Source: an uncultured Clostridia bacterium
GTDB taxonomy: Bacteria > Bacillota > Clostridia > UBA1381
Direction of reading: 5' to 3'
Assembly: GCA_944391265.1 (NCBI GenBank)
Contig: CALXSX010000066.1
Span: 1 to 25,478 of the forward strand
Length of the DNA: 25,478 bases
The notes under the pieces were generated by a model. It worked only from the letters and a program-made list of their open reading frames with translations, did not search any database and was not told the DNA's origin. Positions within the stretch are counted from its first letter, which is position 1; the number at the start of each line of letters is the position of its first letter. The position numbers were made by a program, and so were the translations under genes. Below, in pieces: positions 6,400 through 14,498 of the stretch.

Positions 6400-7634
6400 T
6401 ATATTTTGTCTATAATTTCGTTAATGAGAGCAAAAACATTGAGCGTCGTGAGATAGCGTATTTTACCGCGGTCGCCGCTTAGGGAAAGCTTTCTTACTTC
6501 AGTGCCAGCAGGAGATGAAATGCCGATAAAAACTGTGCCTACTGGCTTTTCGTCGGTGCCGCCTCCGGGACCTGCTATACCTGTTGTGCATACTCCAATA
6601 CAGCTTCCGGACGCCTTCCTGATTCCGTCTGCCATCTCGCGCGCTGTCTGGTTGCTGACTGCGCCGAATGAATCGAGCGTTTCAGCCCTCACCCCGAGAT
6701 ATTTTTTCTTTGCTTCGTTTGAGTATGTCACAATTCCCTCAGAGAATATTTCCGAACTTCCCGGAAAATCGGTTATCGTTTTTGCAATAAGTCCGCCTGT
6801 GCAGCTTTCGGCGCAGGAAAGTGTGATTTTCTTTAGCAAAAGCTTTCCGAATACGGTTTCCGGAAAATTTTTCCCGTCGTCCGAATAGATGTATCTTCCG
6901 AATTTTGAACGGATAAGAGCTTCCGTGTCCGACATTTTTTTCATTGCTTCTTCTTCGGTCCTCGCTTTTGTGGCAAGGCGCAGATATACCTCTCCCGTCT
7001 TCGCGGACGGCGCTACCGTCGGGTCTGCTGATTTTTCCATGAGCTCCGTAAGCTCGCTTGCGACATTTGACTCGCCTATGCCGAAAATATGAAGCGTTTT
7101 TGTGTAAAGCTTGCTCATAGAGCGCTTCTGAAGGTACGGCTTTACGCTTTCAGTGAACATTCTCGTAAGCTCAGACGGCGGACCGGGAAGAACAATTGCA
7201 GCTTTTCCGTTTTTCTCTATTATGCAGCCCGGAGCGGTGCCGTTGTTGTTGGGAAGAACAATGCAGTGCTCGGGAAGCATAGCTTGTTTTTCGTTATTTT
7301 TTGTCATTACTCTGCCTGTTTTTGCAAAATACTGTCTTATACGGGCAAGGCTTTCCTCGTGCATTACAAGAGCTTCACCCATCTGCTTTGCTACGACTTC
7401 CTTTGTGATGTCGTCTGGAGTGGGGCCGAGACCGCCGGACGCTATAACAATATCCGATCTTGACAGAGCCTCGTCTACAGCGGCGGCAAGTCTTTTCTCA
7501 TTATCTCCCACAACGCATTGATGATATACGTCAATGCCTATTTCCGAAAGCTCCGCTGACAAAAACTGCGCGTCAGTATTCAGTATTTCCCCGAGAAGTA
7601 TCTCCGTTCCTACAGATATTATCTCAGCTTTCAT
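6396..7634 (-). CDS. cinA: CinA-family protein (MoaB-like domain plus nicotinamide-nucleotide amidase)
   Basis: CinA combines an N-terminal molybdopterin-binding-like (COG1058) domain with a C-terminal PncC domain that deamidates NMN to NaMN, recycling pyridine nucleotides. In competent bacteria it is also linked to DNA uptake. The N-domain shows MKAEIISVGTEILLGEI, IASGGLGPTPDDITKEVV and VLPGPPSELTRMF. The C-domain (about residues 255-410) shows LSCAESCTGGLIAKTITDFP and TTGIAGPGGGTDEKPVGTVF. I use ATG 7634 instead of the ATG at 7643 because AAAGGA lies only two bases before the latter and about 10 nt before the former, and family proteins start MKAEII. The product is 412 residues, normal length. 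It lies 15 nt downstream of thiI as the last gene of the operon. Confidence 0.94.
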   Translation of the reverse strand: MKAEIISVGTEILLGEILNTDAQFLSAELSEIGIDVYHQCVVGDNEKRLAAAVDEALSRSDIVIASGGLGPTPDDITKEVVAKQMGEALVMHEESLARIRQYFAKTGRVMTKNNEKQAMLPEHCIVLPNNNGTAPGCIIEKNGKAAIVLPGPPSELTRMFTESVKPYLQKRSMSKLYTKTLHIFGIGESNVASELTELMEKSADPTVAPSAKTGEVYLRLATKARTEEEAMKKMSDTEALIRSKFGRYIYSDDGKNFPETVFGKLLLKKITLSCAESCTGGLIAKTITDFPGSSEIFSEGIVTYSNEAKKKYLGVRAETLDSFGAVSNQTAREMADGIRKASGSCIGVCTTGIAGPGGGTDEKPVGTVFIGISSPAGTEVRKLSLSGDRGKIRYLTTLNVFALINEIIDKIY

Positions 7635-7649
7635 AAAACTCATATCCTT

Positions 7650-8843
7650 TCAGTTCATATAATGGCTGCCCGGGTACACTGTTATCATTTCTGTGCCGTC
7701 AACGGCCTTTTTCACAAGTTCATCAATATTGAGAACACTCTCTGTTTTTTCAACTGAGGCTCTTTTAGGGTTTGTTGACGGGTGCTTCGGTGTGAATACA
7801 GTACAGCAGTCCTCGTACGGCAGTATTGACGTGTCAAACGTGCCTATTTGTCTCGAACGCACAATTATTTCCTCTTTATCCATTCCTATAAGAGGCCGCA
7901 GAACCGGCATATCCACTACGGAATTTGTTACGTCGAGTGCTCCGAGAGTCTGACTTGCAACCTGGCCTACACTTTCACCTGTGATAAGGGCTGACGATTT
8001 GTTTTTTCTCGCTATTTTCTCTGCTATCCTCATCATGAATCGTCTCATTATAAGCGTCATGTGCTCCTCCGGACACTTGTCTCTTATAAGGAGCTGTATC
8101 TCTGTAAACGGCACAATATACACATTTATTTTTGACGTATACTGTGCAAGGATTGATGCAAGAGATAAAACCTTTTCTTTAGCGCGCTCGCTTGTGTAGG
8201 GGAAACTGAAAAAGTTTATTGCGTCAATCTCTATACCCCTTTTGGCTATCATGTGCCCTGCAACCGGCGAGTCAATACCCCCTGACAACAGCAGCGACGC
8301 CTTAAGACCGGTCCCTATAGGCATTCCGCCCTGGCCGCGAAGCTTTTTTTCGGCGCAGTAAACATACGCTTTAAAGTCGCGCACTTCCGCTTTTACGGTG
8401 ATTTGGGGATTGTGTACGTCAACTATAAGCCCCTCGCAGTTTTCGTGCAGGAAACCGCCTATTTCCATGCTTATTTCCTGAGATGTGAGCGGGAATTTCT
8501 TATCTGAGCGCTTCGCCTCCACCTTGAAGCTCGTGCCGCTTTTAAGATCCGGTCCGCAGTATCTGAGCGCCGTCTCCTTCATCGACTCAATGTCCTTTTC
8601 ACATTCTGCCGCCCTTGTAACCGACACTATCCCGAAGATTTTTGTCAGCCGCTCGCATACAAGATCGAGCTTGCTGCTGTCCTTAACGTCAATGTATATC
8701 GTAGCCTGTGCGATGGTTATGTCAGAGTCGTCTATGAGATGTATTGCATTGTAAATATTTTTCATGAGTATTTTTTCAAATCTGGGCCTGTTAAAGCCCT
8801 TTAAAATTATCTCTCCGTACTTTACGAGAATTATTTCTTTCAT
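7650..8843 (-). CDS. thiI: tRNA 4-thiouridine sulfurtransferase ThiI (no rhodanese domain)
   Basis: ThiI adenylates tRNA uridine-8 and replaces its oxygen with sulfur. In some bacteria it also supplies sulfur for thiamine. The 397-residue protein has a ferredoxin-like N-terminal part and a THUMP domain (about residues 55-165). The PP-loop ATPase follows with LLSGGIDSPVAGHMIAKRG (SGGIDS 187-192). The late cysteine motif YEDCCTVFTPKHP has Cys346/347. It ends soon after, so it lacks the C-terminal rhodanese domain of E. coli ThiI. Such short forms in Firmicutes receive sulfur directly from a dedicated cysteine desulfurase, and one is encoded immediately upstream. The ATG at 8843 has AAAGGG about 7 nt before it. 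It is the middle gene of the desulfurase-thiI-cinA operon, with 15-nt gaps on both sides. Confidence 0.95.
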   Translation of the reverse strand: MKEIILVKYGEIILKGFNRPRFEKILMKNIYNAIHLIDDSDITIAQATIYIDVKDSSKLDLVCERLTKIFGIVSVTRAAECEKDIESMKETALRYCGPDLKSGTSFKVEAKRSDKKFPLTSQEISMEIGGFLHENCEGLIVDVHNPQITVKAEVRDFKAYVYCAEKKLRGQGGMPIGTGLKASLLLSGGIDSPVAGHMIAKRGIEIDAINFFSFPYTSERAKEKVLSLASILAQYTSKINVYIVPFTEIQLLIRDKCPEEHMTLIMRRFMMRIAEKIARKNKSSALITGESVGQVASQTLGALDVTNSVVDMPVLRPLIGMDKEEIIVRSRQIGTFDTSILPYEDCCTVFTPKHPSTNPKRASVEKTESVLNIDELVKKAVDGTEMITVYPGSHYMN

Positions 8844-8858
8844 TTTTTATCCCTTTCA

Positions 8859-9980
8859 TCATCTTATATATTTTCTTAAAAGAGCGACCTCTTTTTTCAG
8901 CACCTCGGCTGTAAAAATCATATCTTCTTTCGTGAGTGAGCTGTCAAAGCTGAACCTTACTGCGCCTTCTATCTCCTTTTTTGAACAGCCCATAGCCGTA
9001 AGAACGGGGCTTGGCTGCGGCTTGTGCGTTGAGCAGGCTGAGCCTGTAGATACAAAAATATCGCTGCTTTCAAGCGTGTGAAGAAGTATCTCGGCTCTTA
9101 TTCCGACAAATGACACGTTCAGCACGTGCTTTGATGCATATTTAGGATCTCCGTTTATTTTTACTGATGGTATATTTTTTTCTATTTCGCTTTTAAGAGT
9201 ATCGTAAAGCTCACTGCAGTCTCCGTAGCTTTCCTGCACCGCCGCCCCGAAACCGGCTATACCAATGACATTCTCCGTTCCGGGCCGTATGCCGTTTTGC
9301 TGACCTCCGCCGAATATAATCGGTGAAATCTTTCCTGTTTTTATATACAAGGCGCCTACGCCTTTAGGTCCGTGCAGCTTGTGTGCGCTTACGGTCACAA
9401 GGTCTGCCCCGGTGTCCCGCGGAGAGCAATCTACCTTTCCGAATGCCTGGACGCAGTCAGAGTGAAAAAGGGCGAGCGGTGATTTTTCCCTTACGAGCCC
9501 GCACGCTTCCTTTACCGGCTGTATGATTCCTGTTTCGTTATTCACTGCCATTATGCTTACGAGAGTCGTTTTTTCTGTCAGCTCTTCCTCAAGCTCCGCA
9601 AGGTCTATTCTGCCGTCGCTGCCGCAGCTGAGATATGACACCTCAAAGCCGTCATCTTCAAGGGCCTTGAACGCGCTTGTGACAGACGGATGCTCTATTT
9701 TCGTAGTTATTATTTTGTTTCCCCTTTTCTTGAGGTATTTTGCGCTTCCGATTATTGCGAGGTTGTTTGCTTCCGTGCCTCCTGAGGTGAAAAACACATA
9801 CTTTTTCTGTACCGATAAAGCGTCGGCAACAGCAGCTTTGCTCGCTTCAACGAGCTTTTCGCTTTCTATCCCAAGCCGGTGCATTGACGATGGGTTCCCA
9901 AACAAATCCATAGCATTGGCTGCGGCACGCTTTGAAGCTTCTGACATCATCGTGGTTGAAGCGTTGTCAAGGTATATCAT
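8859..9980 (-). CDS. Cysteine desulfurase, NifS/IscS family (NifZ-like partner of ThiI)
   Basis: This is a PLP enzyme that removes sulfur from cysteine as a protein persulfide. In the 373-residue sequence the PLP lysine is Lys201 in SAHKLHGPKG, with IEHPSV (His97) and FHSDCVQ (Asp175). The sulfur-accepting Cys316 lies in FVSTGSACSTHKPQPSPVL. MIYLDNASTT is the usual N-terminus. The ATG at 9980 has GGGAGAAG upstream. Its place directly before a rhodanese-less thiI matches the Bacillus nifZ-thiI pair, so tRNA thiolation is the likely main job. No iscU or sufU scaffold is adjacent, so general Fe-S assembly is less likely, though not excluded. The promoter at 10052-10080 drives it. Confidence 0.94.
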   Translation of the reverse strand: MIYLDNASTTMMSEASKRAAANAMDLFGNPSSMHRLGIESEKLVEASKAAVADALSVQKKYVFFTSGGTEANNLAIIGSAKYLKKRGNKIITTKIEHPSVTSAFKALEDDGFEVSYLSCGSDGRIDLAELEEELTEKTTLVSIMAVNNETGIIQPVKEACGLVREKSPLALFHSDCVQAFGKVDCSPRDTGADLVTVSAHKLHGPKGVGALYIKTGKISPIIFGGGQQNGIRPGTENVIGIAGFGAAVQESYGDCSELYDTLKSEIEKNIPSVKINGDPKYASKHVLNVSFVGIRAEILLHTLESSDIFVSTGSACSTHKPQPSPVLTAMGCSKKEIEGAVRFSFDSSLTKEDMIFTAEVLKKEVALLRKYIR

Positions 9981-10051
9981 ATAGTATCTTCTCCCGTGCC
10001 GGGAATATTTGCTGAAATCTCTAAAAAGTCAGCATTTCGGCACACACGCTT

Positions 10052-10080
10052 ATTATACTCCATTGCAGACACATAGTCAA
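10052..10080 (-). promoter_or_regulatory. Promoter of the cysteine desulfurase-thiI-cinA operon
   Basis: On the minus strand TTGACT (10080-10075) and a perfect TATAAT (10057-10052) are separated by 17 nt. The predicted start near 10045 leaves a leader of about 65 nt before the desulfurase ATG. Confidence 0.8.
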
Positions 10081-10139
10081 GACTGGAAGAAAAGTTTGGT
10101 TATAATGGTTAAGGCTTACCTTTTTATGGATATGTTTAA

Positions 10140-10160
10140 GCGTATTTGAGTATAATACGC
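10140..10160. repeat. Palindrome GCGTATT-N7-AATACGC
   Basis: GCGTATT (10140-10146) and AATACGC (10154-10160) are perfect inverted copies separated by 7 nt, which gives a roughly two-turn operator geometry. It lies about 75 nt upstream of the recJ -10 and -35 elements. Which regulator binds it, if any, is unknown. Confidence 0.35.
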
Positions 10161-10232
10161 ATAGAATTTGCATTATATACACGTAATTGGCACATCTGTG
10201 CGAAAAAAATCAACAAAAAAACTTAAAATCCC

Positions 10233-10261
10233 TTGAATTTACGGTAAAAAAATGGTATAAT
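10233..10261 (+). promoter_or_regulatory. Promoter of the recJ-rsh run
   Basis: TTGAAT (10233-10238) and a perfect TATAAT (10256-10261) are 17 nt apart, giving a start near 10268 and a short leader of about 22 nt before recJ. It may serve the whole plus-strand run to gyrB, because no obvious terminator interrupts it. Confidence 0.8.
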
Positions 10262-10289
10262 TAGATGATGTTAAAAGTTTGAGGAACGG

Positions 10290-12008
10290 ATGTGCAAGAT
10301 GCGGCAAAAACGGTGGATATATAGAAATGAAAGCTATGACAACGAACATATTATCAAAGTCGCCGGTGAACTGGGTCTTTCTCCGGTTGTCCTGACAGTG
10401 CTGTACAACAGGGGCGTATCAAGCCCTGAAGCGATAAGAGCTTTTCTTGCAAAATCAATGCAGACAGTACACGATCCCATGCAGCTCCCTGACATGGATA
10501 AGGCTGTGCAGAGAATTTATGATGCTGTATGCAGCGGCGAGAAAATATATATTTACGGCGATTATGACGCCGACGGGGTAACATCTACCGTAATAATGTA
10601 TAAGTATCTGATTTCTCATGGTGCGGACGTGCATTACTATATTCCCGATCGGGTAGACGAAGGCTATGGGATAAATATTATGGCAGTCAACCGGATATCA
10701 AAGACAGGCTGCAAGTTGCTTATTACCGTTGACTGCGGTATTACAGCATTTGGAGAAACGCAGCTTGCCAAGGCGCAGGGCATGGACGTTATAATAACCG
10801 ATCATCATACCTGCAAAGAAAAATTACCTGATGCTTACGCTGTAATAAATCCAAAGCGACATGATTCATTTTATCCTTTCCGTGAGCTTGCGGGCGCCGG
10901 AGTGGCGTTTAAAACGGTGCTTGCGCTGTCTATTAAATTCGGTGAAAAAACGAAGGATATATTCTACAAATTTGCACCCTACGCGGCCATAGGAACGGTT
11001 GCTGACGTTGTTACCTTGCAGGATGAAAACAGGGTGATAGTTGACAGGGGGCTTTCTGAACTCTCTAAAACGACCCAGCCCGGAATTTGTGCGCTTGTCT
11101 CCGCTTCCGGAATCAAGGAAACCAATACGGGAGCAATAGCATTTGGAATAGCGCCGCGGCTGAATGCTGCCGGAAGACTTGATTCGGCAGACGTTGCTGT
11201 GGAACTTTTTATGTGCGAGAACAAAGCGCGCGCAAAGGAAATAGCAGAGCTTTTAAACGAAGAGAATGCGCAAAGGCGTGAGCAGGAACTTAAAATATTT
11301 AAGCAGGCATGTGAAATGATAGAGTCGAGCGAAAAGCTCCTTTCGGATAAGGTTCTTGTGGTGTCAGGCGAAAACTGGCATCACGGTGTTATCGGTATTG
11401 TCGCATCGAGGATATGCGAGAGGTATTATAAGCCTGTTGTTGTGATTTCGTGTGATGGCGAGAGCGGCAAGGGCTCGTGCAGAAGCTTGGAGGGCTTTAA
11501 TATTTTTGAAGCTTTGTCGAGCTGCGAAGACGTTCTTGAAAAATTCGGCGGGCACGCTATGGCGGCAGGTCTGTCTCTTGCCGTTTCAGATATAGGAGAG
11601 CTTTCCGATAGGCTGAACAAATATGCAGCAGAGCATATGACCGATGAGATGACTGTGCCCTCGCTGAAAATCGACTGTAAAATATCGCCTAAGGCGCTTA
11701 CAGCTGAAAATATAAAATACCTTGATATACTTGAGCCGTGCGGAACAGGCAATGAAAAGCCGGTTTTTTCAATCATCGGTGCCGAGGTCGTAACGTGCAT
11801 GTATGTAGGTGAGGCAAAAAGCCATTTGCGGCTCCAGATAAAAAAAGGCGGCACGGTATTATCATGCATTGCGTTCAGAATGGGTGAGATGTACGATTAT
11901 TTAAAGCCGGGGACTTTCGTTGCGGCTGCATTTTGCGCGGAGATAAACACGTATAACGGAATGAGGAGCGTTCAGCTGCGGATATTGGATATAAAGATTT
12001 TAAAATAA
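10290..12008 (+). CDS. recJ: Single-stranded-DNA-specific exonuclease RecJ
   Basis: RecJ degrades single-stranded DNA 5' to 3' in recombination, mismatch and base-excision repair. The 572-residue length matches the bacterial family (about 570). DHH phosphoesterase motifs are IYGDYDADGVTST (Asp91, Asp93, Asp95), LITVDCGI (Asp148), DHH (171-173) and IGTVADVVTL. The DHHA1 domain carries GVIGIVASR and FGGHAMAAGLSL, and a C-terminal OB-like region follows. All metal ligands I can identify are present. The ATG at 10290 has GAGG 5 nt upstream; another ATG at 10299 is possible. The rsh start is 21 nt downstream of its stop, which suggests one transcript. Confidence 0.95.
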   Translation: MCKMRQKRWIYRNESYDNEHIIKVAGELGLSPVVLTVLYNRGVSSPEAIRAFLAKSMQTVHDPMQLPDMDKAVQRIYDAVCSGEKIYIYGDYDADGVTSTVIMYKYLISHGADVHYYIPDRVDEGYGINIMAVNRISKTGCKLLITVDCGITAFGETQLAKAQGMDVIITDHHTCKEKLPDAYAVINPKRHDSFYPFRELAGAGVAFKTVLALSIKFGEKTKDIFYKFAPYAAIGTVADVVTLQDENRVIVDRGLSELSKTTQPGICALVSASGIKETNTGAIAFGIAPRLNAAGRLDSADVAVELFMCENKARAKEIAELLNEENAQRREQELKIFKQACEMIESSEKLLSDKVLVVSGENWHHGVIGIVASRICERYYKPVVVISCDGESGKGSCRSLEGFNIFEALSSCEDVLEKFGGHAMAAGLSLAVSDIGELSDRLNKYAAEHMTDEMTVPSLKIDCKISPKALTAENIKYLDILEPCGTGNEKPVFSIIGAEVVTCMYVGEAKSHLRLQIKKGGTVLSCIAFRMGEMYDYLKPGTFVAAAFCAEINTYNGMRSVQLRILDIKILK

Positions 12009-12029
12009 GCCCGAAAGGAAGTGATTTTT

Positions 12030-14261
12030 GTGAGCGGCGAACTTGAAAACAGCACTGTTTCACAGGTGCCTGACGAAAATGACAGGCTCATTGATGAGAT
12101 AATGGAGAAAGTAAAAATAAGCAGTCCTGCGGCTAACACGGATATGATATACATCGCGTATAAGCTTGCAAAGCACGCGCATGAAAATCAGTTTAGAAAG
12201 TCGGGTGAGCCATATATAAATCACCCTGTTCAGATAGCTCATATAGCGGCAGATATGTCGGTCGATGCGGTGACTATTACAGCGTGTCTGCTTCATGACG
12301 TAGTGGAGGATACACCGTACAAGATAGAGGATATAAGGAATTTCTTCGGCGCAGAGGTGGCAGAGCTTGTTGACGGAGTGACAAAGCTTACAAAACTTCA
12401 GTATTCCACGCATGAGGAGCAGCAGGTGGAAAACCTGAGAAAAATGTTTCTCGCTATGGCAAAGGATATACGCGTTATAATAGTGAAGCTGATTGACAGG
12501 CTGCACAACATGAGAACGCTGGGTGCGATGCCGCATGAAAAGCAGCTTGAAAAGGCGAGGGAAACACTTGAGGTATATGCGCCTCTTGCTCACAGACTCG
12601 GTATGTCAAAAATAAAGGTTGAGCTTGAGGATTTGTCGCTAAAATATCTTGACCCGGTTGCGTATGAGGAGATACGTGAGAGCATAAACCAAAAAAAGAG
12701 CGAGAGAGAAGAATACATCAAAAGCATTATTGAACATATACGGGTAAAGCTTGACGAGGCACATATAGAGGGCGAGGTAATGGGGCGCGCCAAGCATTTT
12801 TACAGCATATTCAGAAAGATGTATACACAAAACAAAACAATAGATGAAATATACGATCTATTTGCAGTGAGAGTCATAGTGAACACTGTCGCCGATTGTT
12901 ATGCTGTGCTTGGAATGATGCATGAGATGTACACACCCGTTCCGATGAGAGTGAAGGATTATATAGCAATGCCTAAACCGAATATGTACCAGTCGCTCCA
13001 CACGACTGTCATAGGAGATAACGGGACGCCTTTTGAAATACAGATACGCACGTGGGAAATGCATAAGGTTGCCGAGGAAGGTATAGCCGCTCACTGGAAA
13101 TATAAGGAGGGCATATCTGGCGAGGACGCTATGGATTCAAAGCTTGAATGGGTGCGTCAGCTCCTTGAGACGCAGATGAATACTGTTGACAGTGACGATT
13201 TCCTTAGCACGCTAAAAATTGATCTTTTTGCTGATGAGGTTTTCGTGTTTACTCCTAACGGAAAGGTTATATGCCTTCCTGCAAATAGTACTGTAATAGA
13301 CTTTGCGTTTGCAATTCATTCCCAGGTCGGCTACAAGATGAGCGGAGCTAAGGTAAATGGAAAGATTGTTCCCAATAACTATATCCTTAAAAACGGGGAA
13401 ATAGTTGAAATATTGAGCAACAACACACACGGACCGAGTCTTGACTGGCTTAAAATCGTCAGGACGAGTCAGGCAAAGAGCAAGATAAATCAATGGTTTA
13501 AAAAGCAAAACCGTGACGACAACATAGTACATGGCAAGGACCTTGTTGAAAAAGAATTAAAAAGAATGGGCTACACTCACGCTCAGCTTTTCCGCGAGGA
13601 GTGGGTGGCAAGATTGCTTAAAAGATACAGTTACCAATCAATGGATGACTTATATGCTGCCATAGGCTACGGTGCTCTGACGCCGCAGAAGGTTCTTCTG
13701 CGCCTGAGAGATGATCTCAGGACGGAGCAAAGAGAGCAGCAGAAAAAGGAAGGAGTGGGCTTGGCAGTCTCTCATTCAGAGGTCAGGAAAAGCTCGGCTT
13801 CGGGAAAGGGTATCATTGTAAAAGGTGTAGATAACTGTCTTGTTCGTATTGCCGGGTGCTGCGGCCCTGTACCGGGCGATGAAATAGTCGGATTTATTAC
13901 AAAGGGCAGAGGTGTTTCGGTGCATCGTGCCGATTGCCCGAACATTCAGCCGCAGGCGCTGGCACCGGAGGACAGGGCGAGGTTTATAGAGGTTTCATGG
14001 TCTGATGATAAGCTTTCCGATTCGTACGTGGCAAACATTCAGCTTGAGGCATACGACAGGTCCGATCTCATGTTTGAAGTGTCTACCGTGCTCAAGGATA
14101 TGAAGGTATCCTGCAAAACAATAAACGCATTTGTGAACAAGAAAAATGTTGCAGTGCTTCAGATAGGTGTTGAAATCGCAAGCATAAACGAGTTAAAAAA
14201 TGTGGTTAAAAAGCTTCGCCAGCTTACAGACGTTATAAGCGTTTCGCGTATTTCCAATTAG
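12030..14261 (+). CDS. Bifunctional (p)ppGpp synthetase/hydrolase (Rel/SpoT, long RSH)
   Basis: Long RSH enzymes make and degrade the alarmone (p)ppGpp in the stringent response. The HD hydrolase domain (about residues 35-190) keeps its metal motif LLHDVVEDT (His89, Asp90). The synthetase domain (about 240-360) has RVKD (307-310), YQSLHT (320-325) and EIQIRTWEMHKVAEEGIAAH. The RxKD motif is characteristic of bifunctional enzymes, as opposed to ExDD in synthetase-only RelA. TGS (about 390-450), a Cys/His-containing linker (IAGCCGPVPGDEIVGF, RADCPN) and a C-terminal ACT domain follow. I choose GTG 12030. The sequence AAAGGAAGTGAT (12014-12025) is nearly a full ribosome-binding site and contains the earlier GTG 12021, which would be too close. 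The product is 743 residues, close to the family length. Confidence 0.96.
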   Translation: MSGELENSTVSQVPDENDRLIDEIMEKVKISSPAANTDMIYIAYKLAKHAHENQFRKSGEPYINHPVQIAHIAADMSVDAVTITACLLHDVVEDTPYKIEDIRNFFGAEVAELVDGVTKLTKLQYSTHEEQQVENLRKMFLAMAKDIRVIIVKLIDRLHNMRTLGAMPHEKQLEKARETLEVYAPLAHRLGMSKIKVELEDLSLKYLDPVAYEEIRESINQKKSEREEYIKSIIEHIRVKLDEAHIEGEVMGRAKHFYSIFRKMYTQNKTIDEIYDLFAVRVIVNTVADCYAVLGMMHEMYTPVPMRVKDYIAMPKPNMYQSLHTTVIGDNGTPFEIQIRTWEMHKVAEEGIAAHWKYKEGISGEDAMDSKLEWVRQLLETQMNTVDSDDFLSTLKIDLFADEVFVFTPNGKVICLPANSTVIDFAFAIHSQVGYKMSGAKVNGKIVPNNYILKNGEIVEILSNNTHGPSLDWLKIVRTSQAKSKINQWFKKQNRDDNIVHGKDLVEKELKRMGYTHAQLFREEWVARLLKRYSYQSMDDLYAAIGYGALTPQKVLLRLRDDLRTEQREQQKKEGVGLAVSHSEVRKSSASGKGIIVKGVDNCLVRIAGCCGPVPGDEIVGFITKGRGVSVHRADCPNIQPQALAPEDRARFIEVSWSDDKLSDSYVANIQLEAYDRSDLMFEVSTVLKDMKVSCKTINAFVNKKNVAVLQIGVEIASINELKNVVKKLRQLTDVISVSRISN

Positions 14262-14272
14262 GGGGGCAATGT

Positions 14273-14497
14273 ATGACAGATAAAAGCGTTGAAATAAGAA
14301 CGGATTTTATTAAGCTTGACCAGCTTTTAAAATTCTCGTCTCTTGCAGCGACCGGCGGAGAGGCAAAGGAAATTATAGCAGACGGCACCGTCTGCGTAAA
14401 CGGGGAGCAGTGCCGGCAGCGCGGCAGAAAAATAAGAAAGGGAGATTTTGTTACGGTAGAGTTCGATGACGAAATCGTAAAAGTCGACGTTATCTGA
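14273..14497 (+). CDS. yaaA: S4-domain RNA-binding protein YaaA
   Basis: A 74-residue protein made almost wholly of one S4 RNA-binding domain: FIKLDQLLKFSSLAATGGEA, then VCVNGEQCRQRGRKIRKGDF and TVEFDDE. YaaA is the small S4 protein that sits between dnaN and recF in many Firmicutes. It has been linked to ribosome assembly, but its role is not well defined. The ATG at 14273 follows GGGGGG about 6 nt upstream. The rsh stop lies 11 nt upstream and recF starts one base after its stop, so it is in the same operon. The neighbour order identifies it; the S4 domain alone would not. Confidence 0.9.
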   Translation: MTDKSVEIRTDFIKLDQLLKFSSLAATGGEAKEIIADGTVCVNGEQCRQRGRKIRKGDFVTVEFDDEIVKVDVI

Positions 14498-14498
14498 T

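Larger units (their letters stand above)
9981..10289. other. Divergent intergenic region between the desulfurase and recJ operons
   Basis: This 309-nt AT-rich gap holds two outward-facing consensus-like promoters and one 7-bp palindrome (10140-10160) between them. I see no open reading frame or tRNA in it. Confidence 0.7.

Noticed and set aside
10099..10156. Extra TATAAT boxes at 10101 and 10151 as promoters
   Set aside because: Neither has a recognisable -35 at 16-18 nt. The second belongs to a palindrome.
12060..12593. Minus-strand open frame of 177 codons
   Set aside because: It is antisense to the HD domain of the rsh gene and has an unnatural, His/Arg/Tyr/Cys-rich composition, so it is a shadow of the real gene.
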